Positions 55,198-64,000 of a DNA stretch of 64,000 nucleotides are shown here, one piece after another. The notes beneath the pieces were generated by a model that ran no database searches, was not told where the DNA came from, and saw only the letters and a list, made by a program, of their open reading frames with translations. The translations under genes and the position numbers were made by a program. This DNA comes from Curtobacterium sp. BH-2-1-1 (lineage in GTDB: Bacteria; Actinomycetota; Actinomycetes; Actinomycetales; Microbacteriaceae). The number at the start of each line of letters is the position of its first letter. Positions within the stretch are counted from its first letter, which is position 1. Location: contig NZ_CP017580.1 in NCBI RefSeq assembly GCF_001806325.1, forward strand, positions 3,720,001-3,784,000, read 5' to 3'.

Positions 55198-56289
55198 CTA
55201 CTGCCCGGGGGTGGCCCCGCGGGCCGCGACCGCCTGCTCCACCGCGCGGACGACCTGCTCCGCCGAGGTCTCCCACCGGAACCGCCCGGCCTGCACGACC
55301 GATGCCCGCGAGGCCTCGTCCCACCGCGCCTCGAGTCGGCGCACCGCGGCCGCGACGGCCGACGGCGACGACGGGTCGAAGTACTCCGCGACGTCCCCGC
55401 CGATCTCGCGGAAGATCGGGATGTCACTGACGACCACCGGCGTGCCGACGCCCATCGCCTCGACGAGCGGGATGCCGAAGCCCTCGTCGTACGACGCCGT
55501 CGCGAGGGCCGTCGCCGACCGCAGCACCGACAGATACTCGTCGTCGGAGGCGCCGTCGTGGAACACGATCGACCCCGCCGGCGCTAGCCGTTCGAGCCGC
55601 GCACGATCGGCGGCGGACACCCGGGACATGCAGTGCAGCACCCAGTCCGCTCCGAGCAGCGGCATCGCGGCGGCGAGGGTCTCGACGTTCTTGTACGGCA
55701 TGAACGAGCCCATGTACACGAGGGACTTCTCGCGCGGACCGCCCTCGGGCCGAGGGGTCGCGGGATCGGCGGCGTTGTACGCGACGGTGACGGGGCGCTT
55801 CGTCAGCCGGTGCTCGGCGATGAGGCCGGCGGTCGTCTCGGACACCGTCACGACCCCGTCGGCGCCGTTCAGGAGCAGGCGCTGCGGCACCCAGCTGAGG
55901 TGGAAGGCACGCCAGCCGAAGCGGAGGGGCCACGAGAACTCCCGCGGGGGCGTCCGGTTCCGGTAGTAGATCAGGTCGTGGAGGGTCAGCACGAGGGCGT
56001 ACTGCCGACCGCGGGACCCCATGGTCTGCATGGGCGAGAAGACGGCGTCGAGCCCGAGGCGGTTGACCTTGCGCGCGACGAGGGGCTCCCCCGGCTCGGT
56101 CGGCGCAGGCAGGAGTTCCCACGGCAGGTCGGACGGCAGCGACTCGAGCTGCCGCTCGTCGTGCACGAGCAGGGTGTAGTCGTGTCGCTCGGGCAGGTGG
56201 GCGACGACGCCGGCCGTGAACCGGCTGATGCCGTCGTGGCGGCCGATGCGGACGTAGCGGCAGTCGATCCCGATGCGCAGGCGGGTCAC
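55198..56289 (-). CDS. family-4 glycosyltransferase
   Basis: A 363-residue GT-B fold enzyme: N-lobe RIGIDCRYVRIGRHDGISRF, GADGVVTVSE, C-lobe LVYMGSFMPYKNVETLAAAM, and nucleotide-sugar site ATASYDEGFGIPLVEAMGVGTPVVVSD containing the E-x7-E motif. It adds a sugar to a glycan or lipid acceptor; donor unknown (mannose is common). The GTG overlaps the alpha/beta hydrolase stop by 4 bp. No membrane segment. Confidence 0.88.
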   Translation of the reverse strand: MTRLRIGIDCRYVRIGRHDGISRFTAGVVAHLPERHDYTLLVHDERQLESLPSDLPWELLPAPTEPGEPLVARKVNRLGLDAVFSPMQTMGSRGRQYALVLTLHDLIYYRNRTPPREFSWPLRFGWRAFHLSWVPQRLLLNGADGVVTVSETTAGLIAEHRLTKRPVTVAYNAADPATPRPEGGPREKSLVYMGSFMPYKNVETLAAAMPLLGADWVLHCMSRVSAADRARLERLAPAGSIVFHDGASDDEYLSVLRSATALATASYDEGFGIPLVEAMGVGTPVVVSDIPIFREIGGDVAEYFDPSSPSAVAAAVRRLEARWDEASRASVVQAGRFRWETSAEQVVRAVEQAVAARGATPGQ

Positions 56290-57299
56290 GACGCGGCACC
56301 GTCGGCCGGCGGAGTCGGCGTCGCCCTCGGCTTCGGTGTCTCCTTCGGCTTCGGTGTCTCCTTCGGTGCACGCTTGGAGCCCGGCTGCGCTCCCTTGCGG
56401 CCGCGCTTCGGGGCGTCCGCCATCCGTCGCAGCACCGCGGACGCAGCGGCGCCGGGCGTCTCGTAGTGCACGAGGTGCCCGACGTGCGGCACGACGACCA
56501 GCTCGGCGTCCGCGAGGCGCGCGGCCAGGGCACGCTGCTCGGGCACCGCCGTGATGTCGTCGCGCTCGGCCGCGATCATCAGCACCGGCACGGTGATGCG
56601 ATCGGCGTACTCGGCGACGTCGTGCGTGACCGAGGTGCGGAACGCCTCGAGCACGCTCGTGCGGTTCGCGAACGCCGAGAAGTACCGGTCGTGCTGGTCG
56701 TGCACCCAGCGCCGGAGGTCACGGTCGTGCGACTTGAGCATCGCCAGGCTCATCACTCGCACGATCGCCGGGTTGCGGAGCAGTCCGAGCCCGAGCGGCT
56801 TCGGCAGCACGGCGCCGGCACGGTAGTACCCGATCGCGATCGCCGTGCCGACCGCACGCGGACCCTGCAGTGCCGGGGCGGCGATCGGGTTCACGAGCAC
56901 GAGCAACCGCGTCGCGAGGCCGGAGGCGACCGTGGCGGCCACGACGATCGACCCGAACGAGTGCCCGAGCACCACGGTGTCCGCACCGAGACCGAGCGCC
57001 GCGTGGAAGCCGCGCAGCCACGCGACGTAGGAGTCGATGTCGGACACGGGCAGCGGATCGGAGATGCCGAAGCCGGGCAGGTCCGGCACGATCACCCGGA
57101 CCCCGTCGAGGTGCGCGGCGATCGTCTCGAGGCCGTGGTGGTCGCCACGGAACCCGTGCACGGCGAGGACGGTCTGGGTGGCGTCGGACGGGCCGTACTC
57201 CCAGAAGTGGGTGGTGCGGCCGTCGACCTGCACGGAGCGGTGGACGACCGGGGTGGCGGCCATCAGCGACTGGTACGGGGAGAGCACGGGCGGTTGCAT
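56286..57299 (-). CDS. alpha/beta hydrolase
   Basis: 337 residues: oxyanion region AVHGFRGDHHG, VPDLPGFGISD, nucleophile elbow VVLGHSFGSIVV, Asp in AAERDDITAV, His in HVGHLVHYETPG. An esterase or lipase-like fold with a cap of about 60 residues; substrate unknown. The C-tail is Lys/Pro/Thr-rich with repeated KETPKP, coded by an 18-bp repeat at 56326-56365. ATG at 57299 chosen because upstream frame lies in the divergent gap. First gene of a pair with the glycosyltransferase. Confidence 0.88.
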   Translation of the reverse strand: MQPPVLSPYQSLMAATPVVHRSVQVDGRTTHFWEYGPSDATQTVLAVHGFRGDHHGLETIAAHLDGVRVIVPDLPGFGISDPLPVSDIDSYVAWLRGFHAALGLGADTVVLGHSFGSIVVAATVASGLATRLLVLVNPIAAPALQGPRAVGTAIAIGYYRAGAVLPKPLGLGLLRNPAIVRVMSLAMLKSHDRDLRRWVHDQHDRYFSAFANRTSVLEAFRTSVTHDVAEYADRITVPVLMIAAERDDITAVPEQRALAARLADAELVVVPHVGHLVHYETPGAAASAVLRRMADAPKRGRKGAQPGSKRAPKETPKPKETPKPRATPTPPADGAAS

Positions 57300-57382
57300 C
57301 CCCGTCAGTCTACGAACGCGCGCCGGTGCGCCGACGTCACCCACGCTGGAGGGTGGACGACTCGCGGCCGCGACGTGCCTGT

Positions 57383-57402
57383 GGAGGACGACCCGCGCCT
57401 CC
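57383..57402. repeat. R1 family, degenerate copy h
   Basis: GGAGG-ACGAC-CCGCGCCTCC in the gap between the divergent hydrolase and treS genes. Only the right arm is complete. Confidence 0.35.
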
Positions 57403-57451
57403 AGGCCGTGCATTCTCCGGACAACTCCATGCACCGCGGCCTAGCGTGTCC

Positions 57452-59170
57452 ATGGTGACGTTCACCGCCCCGATCCAGCTCCCCGGCCTGACACTGGACC
57501 CGCAGTGGTACAAGCGCTCGGTCTTCTACGAGTGCATGATCCGCTCGTTCGTCGACTCGAACGGCGACGGCATCGGGGACATCCAGGGCGTCATCGGCAA
57601 GCTCGACTACCTGCAGTGGCTCGGGGTCGACGCCCTCTGGCTGCCGCCGTTCTTCCAGTCGCCGATGCGCGACGGTGGGTACGACATCGCCGACTACAAG
57701 GCGATCCTCCCCGAGTTCGGCACCCTCGACGACTTCCGCGAACTCGTCACCAAGTCGCACGAACGCAACATGCGCATCGTCATCGACATGGTGATCAACC
57801 ACACCAGCGACCAGCACGAGTGGTTCCAGCAGTCCCGCGAGGACCCGGACGGCCCCTACGGCGACTTCTACGTCTGGCGCGACACGGACACCGACTACGA
57901 GAACATCCGCATCATCTTCGTGGACACCGAGGAGTCGAACTGGACCTTCGACCCGGTCCGACGCCAGTTCTTCTTCCACCGGTTCTTCTCGCACCAGCCC
58001 GACCTCAACTTCGAGAACCCGGCCGTCGTCGAGGCCGTGTACGACGTCGTGCGGCACTGGCTCGACCTCGGCGTGGACGGGCTCCGGCTCGACGCGATCC
58101 CGTACCTGTTCGAGTCGGAGGACGGCAACGGCGAGGGCGAACCCGAGACGCACGAGTTCATCAAGAAGCTCCGCGCGATGGTGGACGACGAGTACCCCGG
58201 GCGTGTCCTGCTCGCCGAGGCGAACCAGTGGCCGCGCGAGACCGCCGCGTTCTTCGGCACCGACGAGGAGCCCGAGTGCCACATGGCGTTCGACTTCCCG
58301 GTGATGCCGCGCATCTTCTACTCGCTCCGCGCGCAGCACGCCGCCGAGCTCAAGGCGATCCTGTCCGAGACGCTCGACGTACCGGCCTCCGCTGCGTGGG
58401 GCGTCTTCCTCCGCAACCACGACGAGCTCACGCTGGAGATGGTCAGCGAGGAGTACCGGCAGGCCATGTACGGCTGGTACGGCTACGACCCGCGGATGCG
58501 CTCGAACATCGGCATCCGGCGACGCCTCGCTCCCCTGCTCGACAACTCCCGCGCCGAGCTCGAACTCATCCACGCCCTGCTGTTCTCCCTCCCGGGGTCG
58601 CCGTTCCTGTACTACGGCGACGAGATCGGGATGGGCGACAACATCTGGCTGCCGGACCGCGACTCCTCGCGCACGCCGATGCAGTGGACGCCGGACCGCA
58701 ACGCCGGCTTCTCCACCGCGGACCCGGGCAAGCTGTACCTTCCCGTCGTCCAGTCCCTCGTGTACAACTACGCGCAGGTCAACGTCGAGGCGCAGCTCGC
58801 CCAGTCCCGGTCGCTGCTGCACTGGGTCCGCAACGTGATCCACGTGCGGAAGGCGCACCCGGTGTTCGGGCTCGGCACGTTGGACGTGCAGGACACCTCG
58901 AACGACTCCGTGCTCGCGTTCGTCCGGTCGTGGGAGGGCTCCGGCTCCGGCCACCAGTTCGGCCCCTCCGCCGAGGACGTCCTCTGCGTCTTCTCCTTCG
59001 CCACCAACCCGACGTCGGTGACCATCTCTGCGCCGGAGTACGCCGGGAGGCCGTTGTACGACCTCTTCGGCGGCGGCTCGTTCCCGTCGTTCGACGCGGA
59101 GGGCCAGGTCACGCTGACGATGGGGACACAGTCGTTCTACTGGCTGCACGTGGGTGCGCCGGTCGGGTAG
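57452..59170 (+). CDS. treS: trehalose synthase (maltose glucosyl-mutase)
   Basis: A 572-residue GH13 enzyme interconverting maltose and trehalose. It shows WYKRSVFYECMIRSFVDSNG, DIVINHTS-type VIDMVINHTSDQH, nucleophile Asp in GVDGLRLDAIPYLFE, acid Glu in RVLLAEANQWP, third Asp in LRNHDELTLEM, plus PFLYYGDEIGMGDN. The length fits TreS without the maltokinase fusion. A TAGCGT box ends 4 bases before the ATG, suggesting leaderless mRNA. With glgA and glgC nearby it fits the trehalose/alpha-glucan network, although treY/treZ, glgE and pep2 are not in view. Confidence 0.92.
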   Translation: MVTFTAPIQLPGLTLDPQWYKRSVFYECMIRSFVDSNGDGIGDIQGVIGKLDYLQWLGVDALWLPPFFQSPMRDGGYDIADYKAILPEFGTLDDFRELVTKSHERNMRIVIDMVINHTSDQHEWFQQSREDPDGPYGDFYVWRDTDTDYENIRIIFVDTEESNWTFDPVRRQFFFHRFFSHQPDLNFENPAVVEAVYDVVRHWLDLGVDGLRLDAIPYLFESEDGNGEGEPETHEFIKKLRAMVDDEYPGRVLLAEANQWPRETAAFFGTDEEPECHMAFDFPVMPRIFYSLRAQHAAELKAILSETLDVPASAAWGVFLRNHDELTLEMVSEEYRQAMYGWYGYDPRMRSNIGIRRRLAPLLDNSRAELELIHALLFSLPGSPFLYYGDEIGMGDNIWLPDRDSSRTPMQWTPDRNAGFSTADPGKLYLPVVQSLVYNYAQVNVEAQLAQSRSLLHWVRNVIHVRKAHPVFGLGTLDVQDTSNDSVLAFVRSWEGSGSGHQFGPSAEDVLCVFSFATNPTSVTISAPEYAGRPLYDLFGGGSFPSFDAEGQVTLTMGTQSFYWLHVGAPVG

Positions 59171-59179
59171 CGGCGTCCT

Positions 59180-59303
59180 GGAGGCGCGGCTCGGCCCCGG
59201 TGGGCGGGTCGCGTCCCCCGTCTGGTCGCGTCGCGCCCGGTGGGCTGGTCGCGTCGCGCCCGGTGGGCTGGTCGCGTCGCGCCCGGTGGGCGGGTCGCGT
59301 CTC
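59180..59303. repeat. R1 half-site and 23-bp tandem repeat after treS
   Basis: GGAGGCGCGG at 59180-59189 is an R1 left arm without a partner. Then CCGGTGGGCTGGTCGCGTCG-type units recur at 59238, 59261 and 59284, period 23, with a diverged copy at 59198. The block fills the gap to the exonuclease gene. Confidence 0.75.
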
Positions 59304-59335
59304 GGCGTGTCGGTGCGTCCGGTTAGCCTGACCGC

Positions 59336-60082
59336 GTGACGTTCCCCACAGCGCAGCTCGACTCCCCCGCTCCGGCCCAGGACCTCTCGGGTCGCCCCTG
59401 GTGGCACGCACTCGGCGTGTTCGACCTCGAGACCACCGGCGTCGACGTCGAGACCGCCCGGATCGTCACCGCCCACGTCGGCCTGATCGACATGACCGGT
59501 CGCTCCATCGTCGAGGGCGCCTGGCTCGCCGACCCCGGTGTCGAGATCCCCGAGGGCGCTGCCGCCGTCCACGGCATCACGACCGAGCGCGCTCGCGCCG
59601 ACGGCCGCCCCGCCGCCGAGGTCGTCGCAGAGATCATCGCCGCGGTCGAGGCCGTCTTCGCCCGGGGCATCCCGCTCGTCATCTACAACGCCCCGTACGA
59701 CCTCACCGTCCTCGACCGCGAGGCCAAGCGCCACGGCATCGCCTCCCCGGTCATCGGGAACGTCGTGGACCCGCTCGTGATCGACAAGGCGCTCGACACC
59801 TACCGCAAGGGCAAGCGCACGCTCGAGGCTGCGTCGGAGCTCTACGGCGTCACCCTCTCCGAAGCGCACGACGCCGGCGCCGACGCCATCGCGGCCGGGC
59901 GTGTTGCGCAGGCCATCGCGGCGAAGTACCCCGAGGAGCTCGGCGTCTCCGCCGAGGAGCTCCACCGCAAGCAGGTCGGCTGGTGCGCCGAGCAGGCGTC
60001 CTCGTTCCAGGACTACATGCGGAAGAAGCGCGACCCGGCCTTCACCGCCGACGGCCGCTGGCCCCACCGCAACGCCGGCTGA
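59336..60082 (+). CDS. DEDDh 3'-5' exonuclease (DnaQ-like)
   Basis: A 248-residue protein: ExoI motif VFDLETTGVDVETARIV, ExoII YNAPYDLTVLDREAKRHG, ExoIII SEAHDAGADAIAAGRVAQAI (His-x4-Asp). It removes nucleotides from DNA or RNA 3' ends; it is a stand-alone relative of the polymerase III epsilon subunit. The C-terminal segment (WCAEQASSFQDYMRKKRDP) is typical of the actinobacterial family. GTG at 59336. Confidence 0.9.
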   Translation: MTFPTAQLDSPAPAQDLSGRPWWHALGVFDLETTGVDVETARIVTAHVGLIDMTGRSIVEGAWLADPGVEIPEGAAAVHGITTERARADGRPAAEVVAEIIAAVEAVFARGIPLVIYNAPYDLTVLDREAKRHGIASPVIGNVVDPLVIDKALDTYRKGKRTLEAASELYGVTLSEAHDAGADAIAAGRVAQAIAAKYPEELGVSAEELHRKQVGWCAEQASSFQDYMRKKRDPAFTADGRWPHRNAG

Positions 60083-60113
60083 GGCGCCCGCCGGCGGGCA
60101 CGGCTCGCCCGGC

Positions 60114-60180
60114 GTCGAACCACGCTTCCGACGCCGAACCACGTCGCTCGCCTGGTTCCACGTCGGATCCGTGGTTCGAC
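60114..60180. repeat. R2 palindrome, copy 1
   Basis: GTCGAACCACGCTTCCGACG at the left and GTGGTTCGAC at the right end of a 67-bp element, with inner GAACCACG and CCTGGTTCCACGTCGG. It differs at a few bases from copies 2 and 3. Confidence 0.75.
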
Positions 60181-60387
60181 GCGCGCACCGGCCGGCCCGC
60201 CCGTGCCTCGCCCCGCACCGACGCCCGCGCCGCTCCCGCGCGGCGTCCCACTCCGCTCCCGCACGGTCGCACAACCAAACTCCGTCCGAACCGCGCCGTA
60301 GCACGGCGCGAACGCACTTGCGTTGTGCGCCGGCAATCCGCACCGCCCGCGTCTCCACGGCGCCGCTCCGGCCGAGCGCGAGACGAC

Positions 60388-60454
60388 TTCGAACCACGCT
60401 TCCGACGTCAAACCACGCCGCTCGCCTGGTTCGACGTCGGTTCCGTGGTTCGAA
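60388..60454. repeat. R2 palindrome, copy 2
   Basis: TTCGAACCACG...CGTGGTTCGAA, 67 bp, with the shared core CCGCTCGCCTGGTTCGACGT. The flanks (GGCCGAGCGCGA before, CGCGGCCGCC after) are also shared with copy 3. Confidence 0.8.
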
Positions 60455-60560
60455 CCGTCACCGCGGCCGCCCCCTCGCCGCCGCGCCCGCCCGAGCCACC
60501 CAGCCGCACCGCAAAGCGCACCGCCCGCCCGCGCCGCCCGGCCGAGCGCGACGCGACTCC

Positions 60561-60622
60561 GAACCACGCTTCCGACGTCGAACCACGCCGCTCGCCTGGT
60601 TCGACGTCGGTTCCGTGGTTCG
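60561..60622. repeat. R2 palindrome, copy 3
   Basis: Nearly identical to copy 2 and exactly 170 bp downstream (GAACCACG at 60391 and 60561; GCCGAGCGCG at 60371 and 60541), so copies 2 and 3 come from a tandem duplication of a longer unit. Confidence 0.8.
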
Positions 60623-60754
60623 ACCCGTCGTCGCGGCCGCCCGACACCGCCCGCCCAACGTGCAGCACCGCCCGCCCGGTCGGCCGCACCGCCCGAGCCA
60701 CCCGGCCGCCCCGCGCACCGCCCGACCCGCCGCGCCACACCCCCGCCAACGACG

Positions 60755-60790
60755 GAACGGGCGGCCCTCCCGCAGGAGAGCCGCCCGTTC
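60755..60790 (-). terminator. terminator of rpmE2
   Basis: GAACGGGCGG (60755-60764) pairs with CCGCCCGTTC (60781-60790), with CTCC/GGAG extending the stem. It lies 19 bp beyond the rpmE2 stop on the minus strand. Confidence 0.7.
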
Positions 60791-60808
60791 GAACGTCCGG
60801 AGGACTGC

Positions 60809-61057
60809 TTACTTGCCGAAGCTCTTGAAGCGCTGGTTGAACTTCTCGACGCGACCGGCCGAGTCGAGGATGCGCTGCTTGCCCGTGTAGAACGGGTGCG
60901 ACGCCGACGAGATCTCGACGTCGATGACCGGGTATGTCGCACCGTCGAGCTCGATGGTCTTGTCGCTGTTCGCGGTCGAACGCGTCAGGAACGTCTCACC
61001 GGAAGCCAGGTCACGGAAGACGATGGCGCGGTACTCGGGGTGGATGTCGGTCTTCAT
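60809..61057 (-). CDS. rpmE2: ribosomal protein bL31, type B
   Basis: 82 residues: [20 protein letters not shown], then FLTRST, the family block [23 protein letters not shown] and NQRF. The zinc cysteines of the C+ form are absent, so this is the zinc-independent type that in actinobacteria and Bacillus is often derepressed by Zur under zinc shortage. No Zur box is identified in the 120-bp upstream gap. Site GAGGA before the ATG. Confidence 0.95.
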   Translation of the reverse strand: MKTDIHPEYRAIVFRDLASGETFLTRSTANSDKTIELDGATYPVIDVEISSASHPFYTGKQRILDSAGRVEKFNQRFKSFGK

Positions 61058-61178
61058 GGAGATTCCTCGGTTGCGATGATGGGGACGTGCGCGGCACTCG
61101 TACGAGCACGACGCGGGAAGTCTGCGGCTTGCGCCAGCCGTCTACGTTACCAGACGACCGGCCGGATCGGGAGCAGTG

Positions 61179-61961
61179 TCACGATGCGCGCGCCGTGTAC
61201 CGGCCGGCGTCCTTCGACACGGTGAGCTCGATGCCGAACGCCTCGGTCAGGGTCGGGGCGGTCAGGACCTCGTCGATCGGCCCGGCAGCCTGCACGTGCC
61301 CGTCCGCGAGCACCAGGGCGTGGGTGAACCCGGCCGGGATCTCCTCGACGTGGTGGGTCACGATGACGATGGCCGGCGAGTCCTCGCTCTGCGCGTAGCC
61401 GCCGAGGGTCCGCACGAGGCTCTCACGCGCGCCGAGGTCGAGCGACGCGGCCGGCTCGTCGAGGAACAGGATCTCGGGGTCGGTCATCACTGCACGGGCG
61501 ATCTGGACGCGCTTCTGCTCGCCGTCGCTGAGCTCGCCGAAGGTCCGGTCGGTGAAGGCACCGAGGCCCCACTCGTCGAGCACGCGCTGGGCGCGGCGGA
61601 CGTCGAGCTCCTCGTACTCCTCGTTCCAGCGGCCCGTCACCGAGTACGCCGCAGTGAGCACGACGTCGATGACCTTCTCGGTGACCGGGATGCGGCGCGC
61701 GAGGGCCGTCGACGCGAAGCCGATGCGTGGACGCAGCTCGAACAGGTCGGCACCGCCGAGCTCGGTGCCGAGGACCTCGACCTCACCCGAGGTCGGGAAG
61801 GTCTGGGCGCCGGCGACCTGCAGCAGCGTCGTCTTGCCGGCACCGTTGGCACCGAGGACGACCCAGCGTTCGTCGTCCTGCACCTCCCACGAGATCCCGT
61901 CGAGGATGGTGGCCCCGTTGCGGACCACGGAGACGTCTGACAAGCGCACGACCGAGGGCAT
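61179..61961 (-). CDS. ABC transporter ATP-binding protein
   Basis: A 260-residue ATPase: Walker A LGANGAGKTTLLQ, signature-like ELSDGEQKRVQIARAV (LSDGE in place of LSGGQ), Walker B ILFLDEPAASLDL and switch His in VIVTHHVEEIP. The ATP-binding loops and H-loop are intact. It resembles YlmA/ModF-like soluble ABC proteins and no permease gene lies beside it, so its partner is unknown. It follows glgA by 9 bp and is likely co-transcribed. Confidence 0.85.
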   Translation of the reverse strand: MPSVVRLSDVSVVRNGATILDGISWEVQDDERWVVLGANGAGKTTLLQVAGAQTFPTSGEVEVLGTELGGADLFELRPRIGFASTALARRIPVTEKVIDVVLTAAYSVTGRWNEEYEELDVRRAQRVLDEWGLGAFTDRTFGELSDGEQKRVQIARAVMTDPEILFLDEPAASLDLGARESLVRTLGGYAQSEDSPAIVIVTHHVEEIPAGFTHALVLADGHVQAAGPIDEVLTAPTLTEAFGIELTVSKDAGRYTARAS

Positions 61962-61970
61962 GCGACCAGC

Positions 61971-63170
61971 CTAGGGGTTCTGCCCGAGCACCTCGTCGTA
62001 GACCTGGCGTGTCCGCCGGGCGATCGCGTCCCAGGTGAACTCGGTCTCGACGCGGAGGCGTCCGGCGCGGCCCATGAGCTTCGCGAGCCCCTCGTCGGCG
62101 AGCACCTCGGTGAGGGTCGCGGCGAGGTCGGCCACGTAGCGGTCCGGGTCCGTCGGGGTCCCGGTGCCGTCCTGTGCCTGGTCGATCGGCACGATGCGAC
62201 CGGTCAGTCCGTCCGCCACGACCTCGGGGATGCCCCCGGTGCCGGTGCCGACGACGGGGATCCCGCACGCCATCGCCTCGAGGTTGACGATCCCGAGCGG
62301 CTCGTAGATCGACGGGCAGACGAACACGGTGCCCGACGACAGCACGTTGACGATCTCCTCGTGAGCGAGCATCCGGTCGATCCAGACCACGCCGTCACGA
62401 GCGGAACGCAGCGAGTCGACCAGACCCGTGACCTCGGCCATGATCTCCGGCGTGTCCGGCGCACCGGCGCAGAGCACGATCTGCACGTCCGCCGGCAGCG
62501 AGGCCACCGCGCGCAGCAGGTACGGCAGGCCCTTCTGCCGGGTGATGCGTCCGACGAACACGACCGAGCGACGCGACGGGTCGATCCCGAGCGCGCGGAC
62601 GGCGTCCTCGTCGACGGTGGGCTTCCACTCGTCGATGTCGATGCCGTTGTAGACGACGTGCACCTTCGCGGGGTCGATCGACGGGTACGAGCGGAGGATG
62701 TCCGCGCGCATCGCCTTCGACACGGCGATGACACCGTCGGCGTGCTCGAACGCCTCGCGCTCCATCCAGCTCGACAGCCGGTACCCGCCGCCGAGCTGTT
62801 CGGCCTTCCACGGGCGGAGCGGCTCGAGGCTGTGCGCCGTGACGACGTGCGGGATGCCGTAGGTCAGCTGCGCGATGCGTCCCGCCGAGTTCGCGTACCA
62901 GGTGTGCGAGTGCACGAGATCGGCACCCTCGACGTCCGCGGCGATCGAAACGTCGGTGCCGAGTGCCTGCAGCGCGCCGTTCGCCTGCTCGAGGCCGCCG
63001 GGCGTGCGGTAGGCCCACACGTCGGCCTCGTCGCGGAACGCCCCGAAGGCGCGGACGCGCACCTCGGTGTCGGTGTCGGACCGCAGCGCCGCGGTCAGTT
63101 CGGCCACGTGGACACCCGCACCGCCGTAGACCTCCGGCGGATACTCCCTGGTCAGCAGATCGACTCGCAC
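61971..63170 (-). CDS. glgA: actinobacterial glycogen synthase (GlgA/GlgM type)
   Basis: A 399-residue GT-B glycosyltransferase. It opens [21 protein letters not shown], with the KxGG-like GGAG loop, then [36 protein letters not shown], and the E-x7-E region [19 protein letters not shown]. This short family includes mycobacterial Rv1212c, which makes maltose-1-phosphate or extends glucan from ADP-glucose. It is divergent from glgC over 47 bp. GTG start. Confidence 0.9.
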   Translation of the reverse strand: MRVDLLTREYPPEVYGGAGVHVAELTAALRSDTDTEVRVRAFGAFRDEADVWAYRTPGGLEQANGALQALGTDVSIAADVEGADLVHSHTWYANSAGRIAQLTYGIPHVVTAHSLEPLRPWKAEQLGGGYRLSSWMEREAFEHADGVIAVSKAMRADILRSYPSIDPAKVHVVYNGIDIDEWKPTVDEDAVRALGIDPSRRSVVFVGRITRQKGLPYLLRAVASLPADVQIVLCAGAPDTPEIMAEVTGLVDSLRSARDGVVWIDRMLAHEEIVNVLSSGTVFVCPSIYEPLGIVNLEAMACGIPVVGTGTGGIPEVVADGLTGRIVPIDQAQDGTGTPTDPDRYVADLAATLTEVLADEGLAKLMGRAGRLRVETEFTWDAIARRTRQVYDEVLGQNP

Positions 63171-63217
63171 GCGTTCAACGTAACGGGTTCCCAGTGCTGA
63201 CGCCTACTGTGAGCGGC

Positions 63218-64000
63218 ATGGCACCAAAGAAGGTCTTCGGCATCGTGCTCGCCGGCGGCGAGGGGAAACGGCTCATGCCGCTCACGGCCGACCGTGCGAA
63301 ACCCGCTGTCCCGTTCGGCGGGAACTTCCGTCTCATCGACTTCGCGCTCTCCAACCTCGTCAACTCCGGACTGCAGAAGATCGTCGTCCTGACGCAGTAC
63401 AAGTCGCACAGTCTCGACCGCCACGTCGCCGAGACCTGGCGCATGGAGGGCCTGCTCGGGTCCTACGTCGCGTCGGTGCCGGCGCAGCAGCGGCTCGGCA
63501 AGCGGTGGTTCGCCGGGTCGGCAGACGCGATCCTGCAGTCGCTCAACCTGCTCCGCGACGAACGCCCCGACATCGTCGTCGTGGTCGGCGCCGACCACGT
63601 GTACCGGATGGACTTCCACCAGATGGTCGAGGCGCACATCGCCTCCGGCCGCAGCGCCACGGTCGCCGCGATCCGCCAGCCGATCGGCCTCGCCGACCAG
63701 TTCGGCGTGATCCAGGTCGCCGACGACGACCCGACGAAGATCGAGGCGTTCCTCGAGAAGCCGAAGGACGCCGTCGGGCTCGCGGACTCCCCCGGCGAGA
63801 TCCTCGCGTCGATGGGCAACTACGTCTTCGACGCCGACGCGCTGGTCGACGCCGTCCTCCGCGACGGCCAGATCGAGGCGTCGGACCACGACATGGGCGG
63901 CGACATCGTCCCGGACTTCGTCGCGCGTGGCGACGCGGGCGTCTACGACCTCAAGCGCAACGACGTCCCCGGGTCGAACGAGCGCGACCGGTACTACTGG
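63218..64000 (+). CDS. glgC: glucose-1-phosphate adenylyltransferase, 3' truncated
   Basis: 261 codons remain open to the window end. [20 protein letters not shown] starts the nucleotidyl-transfer motif, followed by [68 protein letters not shown] and [20 protein letters not shown]. It makes ADP-glucose for glycogen/alpha-glucan. TACTGT at 63205-63210, only 7 bases before the ATG, suggests a leaderless mRNA. Divergent from glgA, so the two share a 47-bp control region. Confidence 0.95.
   Translation, partial: MAPKKVFGIVLAGGEGKRLMPLTADRAKPAVPFGGNFRLIDFALSNLVNSGLQKIVVLTQYKSHSLDRHVAETWRMEGLLGSYVASVPAQQRLGKRWFAGSADAILQSLNLLRDERPDIVVVVGADHVYRMDFHQMVEAHIASGRSATVAAIRQPIGLADQFGVIQVADDDPTKIEAFLEKPKDAVGLADSPGEILASMGNYVFDADALVDAVLRDGQIEASDHDMGGDIVPDFVARGDAGVYDLKRNDVPGSNERDRYYW

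Larger units (their letters stand above)
60083..60808. other. gene-free stretch filled with R2 repeats
   Basis: No convincing gene is seen on either strand in these 726 bases. The sequence is very Pro/Arg/Ala-coding in all frames, with C-rich plus-strand runs. It holds three R2 elements (two in a 170-bp tandem duplication) and the rpmE2 terminator near its right end. Confidence 0.7.

Noticed and set aside
57305..60397. A 1030-codon open frame on the minus strand
   Set aside because: Antisense to treS and the exonuclease, both of which have complete catalytic motifs; it has no domain of its own.
60083..60808. CRISPR array
   Set aside because: Units are 62-67 bp palindromes at 274- and 170-bp spacing with similar flanks, not short repeats with unique spacers; no cas genes.
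61058..61178. Zur box upstream of rpmE2
   Set aside because: No convincing palindromic zinc-regulator site was found, although the L31 type would suit it.

Overview
The window is one stretch of a high-GC Gram-positive chromosome with dense genes, many GTG starts and many 4-bp start/stop overlaps. Mycothiol ligase MshC, RNA-polymerase-binding protein RbpA, the PafB/PafC WYL pair, HelY, TrmI, a PAC2 protein, trehalose synthase and the short actinobacterial GlgA/GlgC pair make it an actinomycete. Gene order and the lack of Pup-proteasome genes at the usual site point to Microbacteriaceae, perhaps Curtobacterium; the genus is a guess from content, not a measured match. The first and last genes (zinc alcohol dehydrogenase, glgC) run off the ends.

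Layout. 1-4.7 kb: dehydrogenase, a RibD/DHFR-like reductase, an alanine racemase/D-Ala-D-Ala ligase pair behind AT-rich palindromes, and small proteins. 4.8-8.5 kb: UvrA-like ABC protein, NUDIX hydrolase, SDR enzyme. 8.7-10.4 kb: NfeD plus SPFH membrane pair. 10.4-25.8 kb: core actinobacterial block (rbpA, lnt, helY, tatC, pafC, pafB, FKBP lipoprotein, trmI, HAD phosphatase, PAC2, mshC, uppP, M20 peptidase) and a tRNA-Leu(GAG). 26.3-30.8 kb: cell-surface module made of an Ig-like wall protein, a sortase and a 721-residue protein that joins an ECF-type sigma factor, a zinc anti-sigma motif, a membrane segment and extracellular repeat domains. 30.8-46.3 kb: CCA-enzyme-like nucleotidyltransferase, NDH-2, a FUSC/DinB/helicase operon, hydrolases, a polytopic membrane protein, an acetyltransferase and a D,D-carboxypeptidase. 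46.4-51.7 kb: divergent catabolic island (amidohydrolase and DUF1097 protein leftward; FadR-type regulator, formamidase-like enzyme and AtzH-amidase fusion rightward) with a clear palindromic operator. 51.8-57.3 kb: TrmH methyltransferase, sirtuin, histidine phosphatase, glycosyltransferase and alpha/beta hydrolase. 57.4-64 kb: treS, DEDDh exonuclease, a 0.7-kb repeat-filled gene-free stretch, rpmE2, an ABC ATPase, glgA and glgC.

Two dispersed intergenic palindrome families occur (R1, arms GGAGGCGCGG/CCGCGCCTCC; R2, built on GAACCACG and GTGGTTC), as do several in-frame minisatellites near gene ends. The most unusual items are the membrane-tethered sigma fusion beside a sortase system, and the AtzH-amidase island, which looks like a nitrogen-scavenging route for an unknown amide or ring compound.
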